Assembly (NCBI GenBank): GCA_003170325.1
Contig: PMZP01000058.1
Location: forward strand, 1-18,671
Reading direction: 5' to 3'
Length of the DNA stretch: 18,671 nt
Source: Candidatus Tayloriibacteriota bacterium
GTDB lineage: Bacteria; Patescibacteriota; Minisyncoccia; Phycocordibacterales; PALSA-1337
The position numbers and the translations under genes are program-made. The notes beneath the pieces were generated by a model. It was not told the origin of the DNA and did not search any database. It was given only the letters and a program-made list of their open reading frames with translations. This document shows positions 6,824 through 13,921 of this stretch, one piece after another (position 1 is the stretch's first letter; every line of letters starts with the position of its first letter).

Positions 6824-8931
6824 GAGCGGGAGAGGCGGCAACCCAGATAGGGATAGGAATCGCCGGGATCACTGGCACCCACATCGAGCTGCCCACCAAC
6901 CGGACGCCAGCGGGCGCTGACGACGCGAAACCCGCCGCCTTTTTTCTTGACCGTTGAGCCGGGAAGCCATGTCCATCCGTTTTCATCAATGTGCTTCTTC
7001 GTGGTCTCGAAGTACTGTCTCTGAAAAATCAGCCAACCTGTCAACGTCAAGTCTTCGCCTCTCTTCATGAGCTCTTCGGCCGTCTTACCCCTTTCGGCGT
7101 CAAGTTCGGGCCTGTCATAGACATTTTGCGCGTTATTCTTGTGGATAAAGACTATTCTCGGCCCTTTTTTCTTTTCTTCCACGCCCTCGAATGATCCACC
7201 TTCCTTGAAATAGTCTCCCTGATAAGTCGGGTTATAACCTTCAGACATTTTGGAATGGAGATCCGGCAACGACAAGCCTTCAGGAATCAACAATACCTCA
7301 TCGAAACCTTTTTCCTTCATGGTTTCTCTTATAGCATCGTAATTCCTTTCCCAAATATCCAAAAATGTCTCGGTAAAATCTGCCGGTAAATCGATGCCAT
7401 GTTCCTTGTAAAAAGCCGACGAGTACTCCAGTTTCTCCTCAAGATTTATCTTGATTTTTTCCGTCTTTTCTTTGCCATCCTTGTCTTTGGATCTGTATTC
7501 GACTTCGATCTTAGGTTCGAAGATTTCACCGGACTCGCCGGACATTTCCCTCTTCTTTTTTCTGGCCGCTTTCTTCATCTCTCCGATCTCCTCCTCGGCT
7601 TTTTCAAGCGCTTTTTCAGCCTCGGATTTTTCCCCATCAGTATCACGGGATTCTTCTTCGCCCTCTTCCGCATCTTCTTTCGGCTTTTCTTCAACACCAG
7701 CCTTTACTGGCTTCTTAGGCTTCTTTTCCAAGCCTTTACGCTTGGATTCGCCGGTAGACGGCTTCCATGAAGCCTGGTCGAGTAGCAAGCGGATTTTTTG
7801 CTTATCCTCCTCTCCACCATACATGCCGATGACGCAAGTCTCAAAAGCATTTTTTACCGTCTCATTGATGTCGCCACGGTAAAAATGAGCGATGTATTGC
7901 GGGATAGTGCTCATGATCAGCCGCGGGTTGAAATAGAGGCTTTGACGTTGGCCTTTGGCCATTTCTCGTTTGGCACCGGTTGATTTGGCTTCGATCACTC
8001 TCACGATATTTATGATCTCTTTGCGCCAGTGGACCATACCGGGGATATCCGCCAACTCTCTGACCGAAAGACCTTCACCCGTCTGGCGAAATTCAGACTT
8101 GGGCAGATCGATATCCACTTTTTCACCTATCACGCCAGCCAACAACTTGTTCTCTTCCGCCTCGGAATAGGCGATCGGCAATTTTCGATAGAGCCACCTA
8201 CCGAAAGTCTCCGCCGGCAATTGGCTCCGGTCGGTGTATTCATGCCCCTCTTCAAATCCTGGCGGATTTTGGGCGGCGACTAGACGAAAATTCGGATGCA
8301 CTTTTACGCGCTCATTTTCGTTGTAGGGATTGGTGATCTCTTTTCGACCGTTCAGAATCGCATCCATGATGGGATTGATGATCCCCGCGATCTTGCTCTG
8401 GCGGTTGTATTCGTCTAGAAAGGCCACACCCCCGTGCCTGATGGCGTACATGAGATCGCCGTCATACCATTCCAGCTTTTCTTTACCATTCTCATCAACC
8501 TTCAAAGTTTGCCCGCCGATCACGTCTTCCCTGGCGGTTTCCCGGTCAAAATTCACCTTGCAATAATTCATGTTGAGATCGCGGCACATACGAGCTATCG
8601 TCGTCGTCTTGTTATAGACACCTGTGCCGCCTTCCAAAAGGATCGGCTTATTCAGAAGCAACGCGGTCGCGACTTCTCGCATGGCCTGATAATGGCCTTC
8701 GATATAAAAATACTCTTCTTTGAATTCGGCTTCAGACGGAGTCAATCGTCCCCCTTCGCCTTTTGGCACTTCTACGCCCAAGTATGAAACAGATTTCTCG
8801 CCAATGACTATGTAAGGTTCTTCAGCCTTACGAGGATTCTCTTTTTGCGTTTCGGATTGCGCCTTCACAAGTTCTGGCTTATCCTCATTTCCCGGCGGGA
8901 TTATCGCGTTGAGCTGTTCCAGACTTTTCAT
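6814..8931 (-). CDS. MoxR-like AAA+ ATPase fused to a DGR variable domain (DGR target 2)
   Basis: The 705-aa protein joins two modules. Residues ~75-390 are a MoxR-type AAA+ ATPase: an altered Walker A GGTGVYNKTT at 101-110, Walker B VAFLDE at 169-174, sensor-1-like VAAQNPPG near 218-225, and a helical lid region. A charged E/K-rich linker (~410-475) follows, then the same C-terminal domain as target 1 (LPADF, DIWERN, FKEGGSFEGV, WTWLPGSTV, GGGFRVV), ending in VR2 at about residues 665-702. MoxR ATPases remodel or activate partners, usually with a vWA protein, and one is encoded two genes upstream. The ATG overlaps the preceding stop as ATGA, so translation is coupled. No signal peptide is seen. 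A canonical Walker A would have G or A before the lysine; here YN replaces it, which may reduce or alter ATP binding. Confidence 0.9.
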   Translation of the reverse strand: MKSLEQLNAIIPPGNEDKPELVKAQSETQKENPRKAEEPYIVIGEKSVSYLGVEVPKGEGGRLTPSEAEFKEEYFYIEGHYQAMREVATALLLNKPILLEGGTGVYNKTTTIARMCRDLNMNYCKVNFDRETAREDVIGGQTLKVDENGKEKLEWYDGDLMYAIRHGGVAFLDEYNRQSKIAGIINPIMDAILNGRKEITNPYNENERVKVHPNFRLVAAQNPPGFEEGHEYTDRSQLPAETFGRWLYRKLPIAYSEAEENKLLAGVIGEKVDIDLPKSEFRQTGEGLSVRELADIPGMVHWRKEIINIVRVIEAKSTGAKREMAKGQRQSLYFNPRLIMSTIPQYIAHFYRGDINETVKNAFETCVIGMYGGEEDKQKIRLLLDQASWKPSTGESKRKGLEKKPKKPVKAGVEEKPKEDAEEGEEESRDTDGEKSEAEKALEKAEEEIGEMKKAARKKKREMSGESGEIFEPKIEVEYRSKDKDGKEKTEKIKINLEEKLEYSSAFYKEHGIDLPADFTETFLDIWERNYDAIRETMKEKGFDEVLLIPEGLSLPDLHSKMSEGYNPTYQGDYFKEGGSFEGVEEKKKGPRIVFIHKNNAQNVYDRPELDAERGKTAEELMKRGEDLTLTGWLIFQRQYFETTKKHIDENGWTWLPGSTVKKKGGGFRVVSARWRPVGGQLDVGASDPGDSYPYLGCRLSRSFS
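6826..6939 (-). repeat. DGR variable repeat 2 (VR2)
   Basis: These 114 nt differ from TR at 18 positions; 17 are TR adenines and one is a T to C change (window 6918 region), probably an ordinary mutation. Substitutions include all three replacement bases. The encoded stretch changes N-A-N-W-N-P to S-A-R-W-R-P and N-S-N-P-N-L to D-S-Y-P-Y-L. The G/C/T-only 3' end is shared with VR1 and TR. Confidence 0.95.
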
Positions 8932-9359
8932 ATTGATTGCGTGATGTTTACATATTCAAAAAGTCGCGGATAACTGTTTTCAGTCTGTTTTCTCGACATC
9001 ATGATAACAGGGGACGTCTTGGCTGGATTCCATTTGACGGTTTTCAGCCCGATGTTATTTTTCCTATCCGCCAAGCTGACCATGCCTACCTCGAATTCAG
9101 CGATGATCTCTAAAACCAAACCATCTAGACGATCTCCTTTTTCCGAGTAAAAGATCTTATCACTACCAGTAGATAAGGCATCCATGATTTCAAGATAATC
9201 AGAACATTCCTTGAATTTAGACTCCGCCAAGATTTTCCTTACATCCACACGCGTCTCAACAAGCTTTTTTTCATCTTCCACAATAAGAAGCCCGACTTTT
9301 CCGACAGCGAAAGTCACGTCAATTATTTTTTCAATTTTTTCTTTGAGCCGTGGTTCCAT
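8928..9359 (-). CDS. Hypothetical protein between vWA and MoxR genes
   Basis: I do not recognise this 143-aa protein. It has an N-terminal amphipathic helix (KEKIEKIIDVTFAVGK), a hydrophobic beta-like stretch VGLLIVEDE, a middle helical region, and a C-terminal half with alternating hydrophobics (GLVLEIIAEFEVGMVSLADR, then VIMMSRK). There are no cysteines likely to bind metal beyond one, no membrane helix and no signal peptide. It begins 35 nt after the vWA gene stop and ends in an ATGA overlap with the MoxR-VR gene, so it belongs to the same transcription unit and is probably a small partner of the MoxR/vWA pair. No Shine-Dalgarno sequence is visible at ATG 9357-9359. Confidence 0.8.
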   Translation of the reverse strand: MEPRLKEKIEKIIDVTFAVGKVGLLIVEDEKKLVETRVDVRKILAESKFKECSDYLEIMDALSTGSDKIFYSEKGDRLDGLVLEIIAEFEVGMVSLADRKNNIGLKTVKWNPAKTSPVIMMSRKQTENSYPRLFEYVNITQSI

Positions 9360-9394
9360 AAGACGTATTCAATAATTCAATACTATAACAGTTT

Positions 9395-11584
9395 TCAGAA
9401 TCTTTCAATGATCTCTCGCAAGAGACCGCCCAACGTTTCGGCCATCTCTTTGGCGGAAACGCCGGCGATGTTATTCTCGTAATATTTCGCCACCGCCCTC
9501 GACATAAGACCGATCCCGATGAGCTTTTGATTCGTATTGGAAGTTATCTCTGCAACCGTTTCTTTCAATTCTCCATCGAGTTGGCTCCTGCTTTTCTTGC
9601 CTGAATCCATCGCCGGTTCACCATCGGATAACACGATCAGAAACTTATTCTTAGTAATTTGATCGGCTAAATGCTTTGAGGCTTCTAAAAGACAAGCTCC
9701 GTCATCATTGTCACCGGAATTGTTGTGGCCATCGGGATTGCTGTCGGTCGCCTCTAAGACCATCTGATTGAGTTTACTTCTCATCGGCTCGTCGAACACG
9801 TCTTCGAAAGCCTTGAATTCGAGCAATACATCTTGGAAGCCGGCAATCTCAAATTTGATGCCCAGATTGTTCAACGTTTCTGCCAGAATAACCGCCGACT
9901 TGAAGGCTTCTTCTATCTTGTGGTTAGCCTGCATTGAGCCGCTCAAGTCAACTAGCAAAGTGATAGCATAGTCCATCTCCTCGCTTTCGCTCGCCCTTTG
10001 CTCCCGCGCTTCGGTCTTGAAAAGAGGGATACCGGCGACTTTTTCCCTGATTCTTTGGCGGATATTCCATCTGCGGCCCGAGCGGTAGCCGGCTTCATGT
10101 TTTTCCGTTTTTCTCGTTATGAATATATCGCGTAGATCAGCCGTCAGGTTGTCTATGGAGTCAGAGACCTTTTCCAATGTCTTTTGATACAGATCTTTTT
10201 CCTTTGTTTCAAACATCGCCTCGATCATTTTGCGCCTCTCTCGAATCGCCTCGTCCGTCTCTCGCTCTCGTTCCTGCCAGCTTTTTTCGGCCCCCGGTCT
10301 CGCTTCATGAGCTTCTCCGGCTTTTTCCTCCGATTCACCATCTCTTCCGGATGTATCTTCCGGGTCCTCGGACAATTTTTCTCCTAATTCATCGTCTAAT
10401 GCCTTTCCAAAGTCCCTAAGAGCTGCTTCCGCTTTTCCTTCCATATCTTTTCGCTTTTCTTCCGGTAAAGAATCAATGTATTCTTTCAGCTTTTGTTTGA
10501 GCCCTTCCGGCAAGGCGTCAAGATCTATCGGCTTGATAGCCTCATTCAAAGCTTCTTCCAAGGCTTTCTGTTCTTCCGGCGTAAGCTTGTCTTTCAAATC
10601 TTGAGGCAACTCCATCTCTCCAGGCTTCTGCTCTCCGGTAGAATTTGGCACACCTCCTTTTCCTGTACCAGATTCTTCTCGTTTTTCTTGGCCTTTCTGC
10701 ATATCTTGCAAAAGTTCCTGGATCTTCTGGTCTTTCATGTCCTCCTCAACCAGTTTCTTGAATTCCGGCCAAATCCAGTCGCGATTGATCTCATATGAAG
10801 TCCTAGCATACTCTTTGATCATGGCTTCTCCATCCACTTTCTTTCCTTCAAGCTCGCCGCCGTTATCAGCTTCTTGCCTCGATGGGTACCTCCACCAGGA
10901 ATCTCTGGCGGATTCGATCGTGGCCTTGACTACGGCTTTGACGTCCTCGGGTAAATCCGCTGAAATCTCTACGTTCTGTCCGAGCATCTCCTTAAACCAC
11001 TGCTTTATATACTCGAATCCGGCTTGCATGAAGCGCGGCTGGAACCCAAGTTCACCTTCCGCCTTTTCCTTGGATTTTGATTCATGATACAGATCCTCGC
11101 TGTAAGCCAGATCTAACTGATCCCTAAATTTGGGGTAGCTTTCCGCCACGAAGTTGTTGTCTCTCGGGTCCTCGACGGAGTTCATCATGAAAGAAAATCC
11201 GGGCTGCCGCCATTCTTGGAGTGGAATAAAATCTGTCCTTGAAATCCTTCTGTGGCCGCCTTCGTGGGAAATAACGAAGCGGAGGTATTCCATTGATTTT
11301 TCAAGCAGATCTTTGGGATCTATCCGGATCACATTATTTTTGAAATCCCAATGCCAGCCTTTTCCCGGTTCGTTCAGCTCAACCGGAATATTAAAGTCTT
11401 TGCCGATGAAATACGCCAACGACGAAAGGATCTTTTGTTTGCTTGATATTTCTCTTCGCTGTTCCGGTGTAAAACCTGACAAGATCTCTCTTTCGCTGTC
11501 AGGGTTCAAGGCTTCATAGGATCTTACCGGAACAACGATAGAATCTCCGGATGTTTTTTCTTCAGGCTGTTCAAAATTTTCCAT
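9395..11584 (-). CDS. HEXXH metallopeptidase-like and vWA-domain protein
   Basis: The 729-aa protein has three parts. The N-terminal part carries HEGGH at 107-111 in a hydrophobic helix and NSVEDPRDN near 135-143, a pattern that fits zinc peptidase-like domains found next to vWA domains, with E138 as a possible third ligand. The middle (~250-500) is very charged and low complexity. The C-terminal vWA domain has a full MIDAS: DLSGS at 546-550, a Ser/Asp/Gly-rich NNSGDNDDGA region near 620 and LSDGEP near 653. MoxR ATPases commonly act with such vWA partners, as in cofactor insertion and proposed conflict systems. It follows the HEPN gene by 11 nt and precedes the 143-aa gene by 35 nt. No membrane segment is seen. 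Whether the peptidase site is active cannot be told from sequence. Confidence 0.88.
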   Translation of the reverse strand: MENFEQPEEKTSGDSIVVPVRSYEALNPDSEREILSGFTPEQRREISSKQKILSSLAYFIGKDFNIPVELNEPGKGWHWDFKNNVIRIDPKDLLEKSMEYLRFVISHEGGHRRISRTDFIPLQEWRQPGFSFMMNSVEDPRDNNFVAESYPKFRDQLDLAYSEDLYHESKSKEKAEGELGFQPRFMQAGFEYIKQWFKEMLGQNVEISADLPEDVKAVVKATIESARDSWWRYPSRQEADNGGELEGKKVDGEAMIKEYARTSYEINRDWIWPEFKKLVEEDMKDQKIQELLQDMQKGQEKREESGTGKGGVPNSTGEQKPGEMELPQDLKDKLTPEEQKALEEALNEAIKPIDLDALPEGLKQKLKEYIDSLPEEKRKDMEGKAEAALRDFGKALDDELGEKLSEDPEDTSGRDGESEEKAGEAHEARPGAEKSWQERERETDEAIRERRKMIEAMFETKEKDLYQKTLEKVSDSIDNLTADLRDIFITRKTEKHEAGYRSGRRWNIRQRIREKVAGIPLFKTEAREQRASESEEMDYAITLLVDLSGSMQANHKIEEAFKSAVILAETLNNLGIKFEIAGFQDVLLEFKAFEDVFDEPMRSKLNQMVLEATDSNPDGHNNSGDNDDGACLLEASKHLADQITKNKFLIVLSDGEPAMDSGKKSRSQLDGELKETVAEITSNTNQKLIGIGLMSRAVAKYYENNIAGVSAKEMAETLGGLLREIIERF

Positions 11585-11595
11585 AAGATACCCGG

Positions 11596-12033
11596 TTATT
11601 CTTTCGTTTCTATTCTTTCCATGTATTCCGCAATGGCTTTCATATACAAAGAATATTGGTCGATGTCATTTACGATATCATCAAACATCTTCTTTCGTTG
11701 AACTTTCTCATAACCGTGAGTCATCATATTGCGCAGCCCGACTGATTCCCGGATCTTTTCCGCCAAATCAAAGGAAATGACTTTGTGCTCCGCCAAAACG
11801 CCAAAAGTGCCTTGATAATCATCCGGGGACTCGAACTTATTCCTCGTGATAATGTGCGTATTAACATCTATAGCCGCGTCCACTACAAGCAGAAACAATC
11901 GTTCAATGATGCGGAGTTCGGGACTTTCTAAAGTAATTACTCCTTGCCGCGCTTTTTCGATATACGGCAAAAGCTCGGAGAGATAATCTCGCATAGCGCC
12001 GAGTTTGCTTTTTATGACATCGGGGTCAGGCAT
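11596..12033 (-). CDS. hepT: HepT-like HEPN toxin (RNase) of a HepT/MntA module
   Basis: This 145-aa all-helical protein carries the HEPN RNase motif with the HepT form RNxxxHxY: R101-N-M-M-T-H106-G-Y108. HepT cleaves RNA as a dimer; in the studied type VII systems the partner MntA silences it by transferring AMP to the tyrosine of this motif, which is present here. The preceding gene is an MNT nucleotidyltransferase that overlaps this one by 8 nt, the standard order for such a pair. The vWA gene starts only 11 nt after the stop, which ties the module to the MoxR-vWA-DGR series. Length is normal for HepT. Alternative functions for HEPN/MNT pairs exist, but the full motif argues for an active RNase. 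Confidence 0.92.
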   Translation of the reverse strand: MPDPDVIKSKLGAMRDYLSELLPYIEKARQGVITLESPELRIIERLFLLVVDAAIDVNTHIITRNKFESPDDYQGTFGVLAEHKVISFDLAEKIRESVGLRNMMTHGYEKVQRKKMFDDIVNDIDQYSLYMKAIAEYMERIETKE

Positions 12034-12433
12034 GGGTTTTTATAAAATCATTGACTAGAGAATCACGGTATATCCTAAGTGGTTTGGTATCCAAATATTC
12101 ACGAAGGGCGTGTATCTTGAAATAATCAAAAACAGCGGAATCTTTTTCATACAAAGGAATACCCGTCTGGGAAATTTGTTTCTTCATTGACGGAGAAACC
12201 TTGTATATGTTCGTAAATTCAACATCTTTGTGATTAAAAACACGCGCTAATTCCAGACTGACATTATAGTTTTCTTTGTAATCAATATCCCTGTTCGAGA
12301 CATAGCCGATATCAATATCACTGTGCTTGTGCGTGTATCCGGTGGCTTGCGAACCGAACAAGACGACCAAAAAAAGACCGTGCTTCCTAGCTAATTCCGC
12401 TACTTTATCTCTCATTTCATCTGTGATAGTCAT
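12026..12433 (-). CDS. mntA: MntA-like minimal nucleotidyltransferase (antitoxin)
   Basis: The protein is 135 aa from the chosen start. It has the Pol-beta-like signature GSQATG at 27-32 followed by SDIDI at 38-42, giving the GSx(n)DxD metal site; a further acidic position lies in KDVEFTN. In type VII toxin-antitoxin systems this enzyme AMPylates HepT to neutralise it. The frame is open upstream to an ATG at 12454 (142 aa), but an extended -10 TGGTATTAT (12440-12448) ends 6 nt before ATG 12431-12433, so the shorter, leaderless form is preferred. The gene is the first of the MntA-HepT-vWA-143aa-MoxR series. Confidence 0.92.
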   Translation of the reverse strand: MTITDEMRDKVAELARKHGLFLVVLFGSQATGYTHKHSDIDIGYVSNRDIDYKENYNVSLELARVFNHKDVEFTNIYKVSPSMKKQISQTGIPLYEKDSAVFDYFKIHALREYLDTKPLRIYRDSLVNDFIKTHA

Positions 12434-12439
12434 AGTTGA

Positions 12440-12468
12440 ATAATACCACATCACAGAATTATTTTCAT
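12440..12468 (-). promoter_or_regulatory. Promoter of the mntA-hepT-vWA-MoxR series (leaderless)
   Basis: An extended -10, TGG-TATTAT (hexamer 12440-12445), lies 6 nt before the mntA ATG at 12433. A weak ATGAAA (12463-12468) sits 17 nt upstream as -35. The promoter overlaps the 3' end of the sugar transferase gene. The predicted start coincides with the ATG. Confidence 0.65.
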
Positions 12469-13823
12469 TTCCCGACCCTCTTGAGGAGGATCTGAATCGT
12501 ACGCAAAACGATCTTCAGATCGAGACCAAAGGAGCGGTTTTTGATGTAATAGAGGTCATAGGAGAGTTTGTTGGATGTCTCGGCGGTGTCGACAGTATGA
12601 TGAGGGTGGGCTTGGTGGTAGATCTGCGCCCAGCCGGAAAGGCCCGGCTTTACTAGGTGGCGAGCGTTGTAATAAGGGATCTCTTTCTCATAGATCGCCG
12701 TCAGTGATGGAAATTCCGGTCGCGGTCCGATCAATGACAGATCGCCTTTGATGACGTTCCATATCTGCGGCAATTCATCGATACGTGTCGTCCTCACAAA
12801 TCTGCCCACCCGAGTAACGACATGCTTAGTCGAACCTTTGGCATCATACTTTCCATGATCTTCCCCCGACATGCTGCGAAACTTAAGGATCTTAACTGCC
12901 GCGCCATCCTTGCCGACTCGCACTTGATATGTGAACAGGGGGCCTTTATCATCGATCTTGATAGCCAAATATACAAAGGGATATACGACAAGTGAAATCA
13001 CCCCGACAAGAATGCCGATGACCACGTCGATAGTCCTCTTCAAGGTGTCGTAAATCACGCGGCTTCCCAAGACGGTGTTCGAATTCTCGATGAGCCAGCG
13101 CTCGCCGACCATGGAAAGCGGCACTCGGTCGAAGATAGATTCATAGAGCCGTCCGGCGTCTATGATCTGCACGCCACTGAATATGAGCGTGTACAAGAAT
13201 GGGATAGCCTTTTCAACGGTCGGATCGGCAAGGTCCGCGACGATGATCTGGACCCCCCGATCTTTGACCATTTCTGCCACCTGTTGGACGGCCTCGTCAA
13301 CAGAAGTCTTCGGTTGCACTTTGCCGGCAAATATGAGGCCGTAGTGGACAGACCCATTGACCTCTTCGAAAAGGTCGTTGATCTCGTCCCCGCTGCCGAC
13401 CAAGACCGCCGGCTGTTTGCGTGCCAGGGAAAGCACCGGGAACATAGCCACCCGCCAGACATAGAGCATAGCGGTAGAAATGATGAAGTAGATGATCAGG
13501 TTGGCTTTGGGAGCGATAGAGACCGGCGCAAAATAGAAGAAGATGACTCCGATGGCAATGTTCACTATCTGCACTGTCAAAAAAAGATTGCGATTGCCGT
13601 TTCGAAGCAGAGCCAGACGCTTGTCGTAAAGGCCGGCGGAGAGATTCACGATAATGAACACCGCTATCAGGATGGAAAAGGCTGGAATATGTTGGACTAA
13701 AAGGCTCCGATGCGGGATAGCACCGTAACGGACCACCAAGGTGAGTACCAGCGAAAAAACGTAGGTCACAACATCGCCGATGACCAGGATGAGAGTGCTA
13801 CGCGAATTGGCAAATGTAGGCAT
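12465..13823 (-). CDS. Polyprenyl-phosphate sugar-1-phosphate transferase (WbaP/WcaJ type)
   Basis: The enzyme starts surface glycan synthesis by transferring a sugar-1-phosphate from a nucleotide sugar to undecaprenyl phosphate in the membrane. From the chosen start it is 452 aa: four to five N-terminal membrane helices, a CoA_binding_3-like middle domain, a re-entrant helix beginning KRTIDVVIG, and the catalytic domain with KILKFRSM, DELPQIWNV, GDLSLIGPRPE and KPGLSGWAQI. The frame opens earlier at a TTG (13857-13859), but that TTG is part of a -35 box, TTGAAA, and a -10 lies 7 nt before ATG 13821-13823, so I place the start there. It diverges from a glycosyltransferase that probably works in the same pathway. 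The sugar is unknown. Confidence 0.93.
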   Translation of the reverse strand: MPTFANSRSTLILVIGDVVTYVFSLVLTLVVRYGAIPHRSLLVQHIPAFSILIAVFIIVNLSAGLYDKRLALLRNGNRNLFLTVQIVNIAIGVIFFYFAPVSIAPKANLIIYFIISTAMLYVWRVAMFPVLSLARKQPAVLVGSGDEINDLFEEVNGSVHYGLIFAGKVQPKTSVDEAVQQVAEMVKDRGVQIIVADLADPTVEKAIPFLYTLIFSGVQIIDAGRLYESIFDRVPLSMVGERWLIENSNTVLGSRVIYDTLKRTIDVVIGILVGVISLVVYPFVYLAIKIDDKGPLFTYQVRVGKDGAAVKILKFRSMSGEDHGKYDAKGSTKHVVTRVGRFVRTTRIDELPQIWNVIKGDLSLIGPRPEFPSLTAIYEKEIPYYNARHLVKPGLSGWAQIYHQAHPHHTVDTAETSNKLSYDLYYIKNRSFGLDLKIVLRTIQILLKRVGK

Positions 13824-13830
13824 GGACAGC

Positions 13831-13859
13831 ACATTACCATTGTTTTCGGGTTCTTTCAA
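13831..13859 (-). promoter_or_regulatory. Promoter of the sugar transferase gene (leaderless)
   Basis: TTGAAA (13854-13859), a 17-nt spacer, and extended -10 TGG-TAATGT (hexamer 13831-13836) precede ATG 13823 by 7 nt. This explains the TTG that would otherwise look like an upstream start codon. Confidence 0.65.
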
Positions 13860-13888
13860 GGGTCAAGGAGAGTCAGGCGAGGGCCTAG

Positions 13889-13905
13889 CGGAGGTCCGAC
13901 CTCCG
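13889..13905. other. Perfect hairpin between divergent glycan genes
   Basis: CGGAGGT-CCG-ACCTCCG forms a 7-bp perfect inverted repeat with a 3-nt loop, directly upstream of the glycosyltransferase -10 and 30 nt from the -35 of the divergent gene. It could be an operator for a dimeric regulator or a structural element. Confidence 0.45.
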
Positions 13906-13914
13906 TGCTAATTT
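13906..13914 (+). promoter_or_regulatory. Extended -10 of the glycosyltransferase gene
   Basis: TGC-TAATTT (hexamer 13909-13914) matches the extended -10 form and ends 7 nt before ATG 13922. No good -35 is visible, as is common with extended -10 promoters. Confidence 0.5.
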
Positions 13915-13921
13915 AAAGGTG

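Noticed and set aside
13824..13859. TTG start codon extending the sugar transferase by 12 residues
   Set aside because: The TTG is the first part of a TTGAAA -35 box with a -10 spaced 17 nt away, just before ATG 13823.
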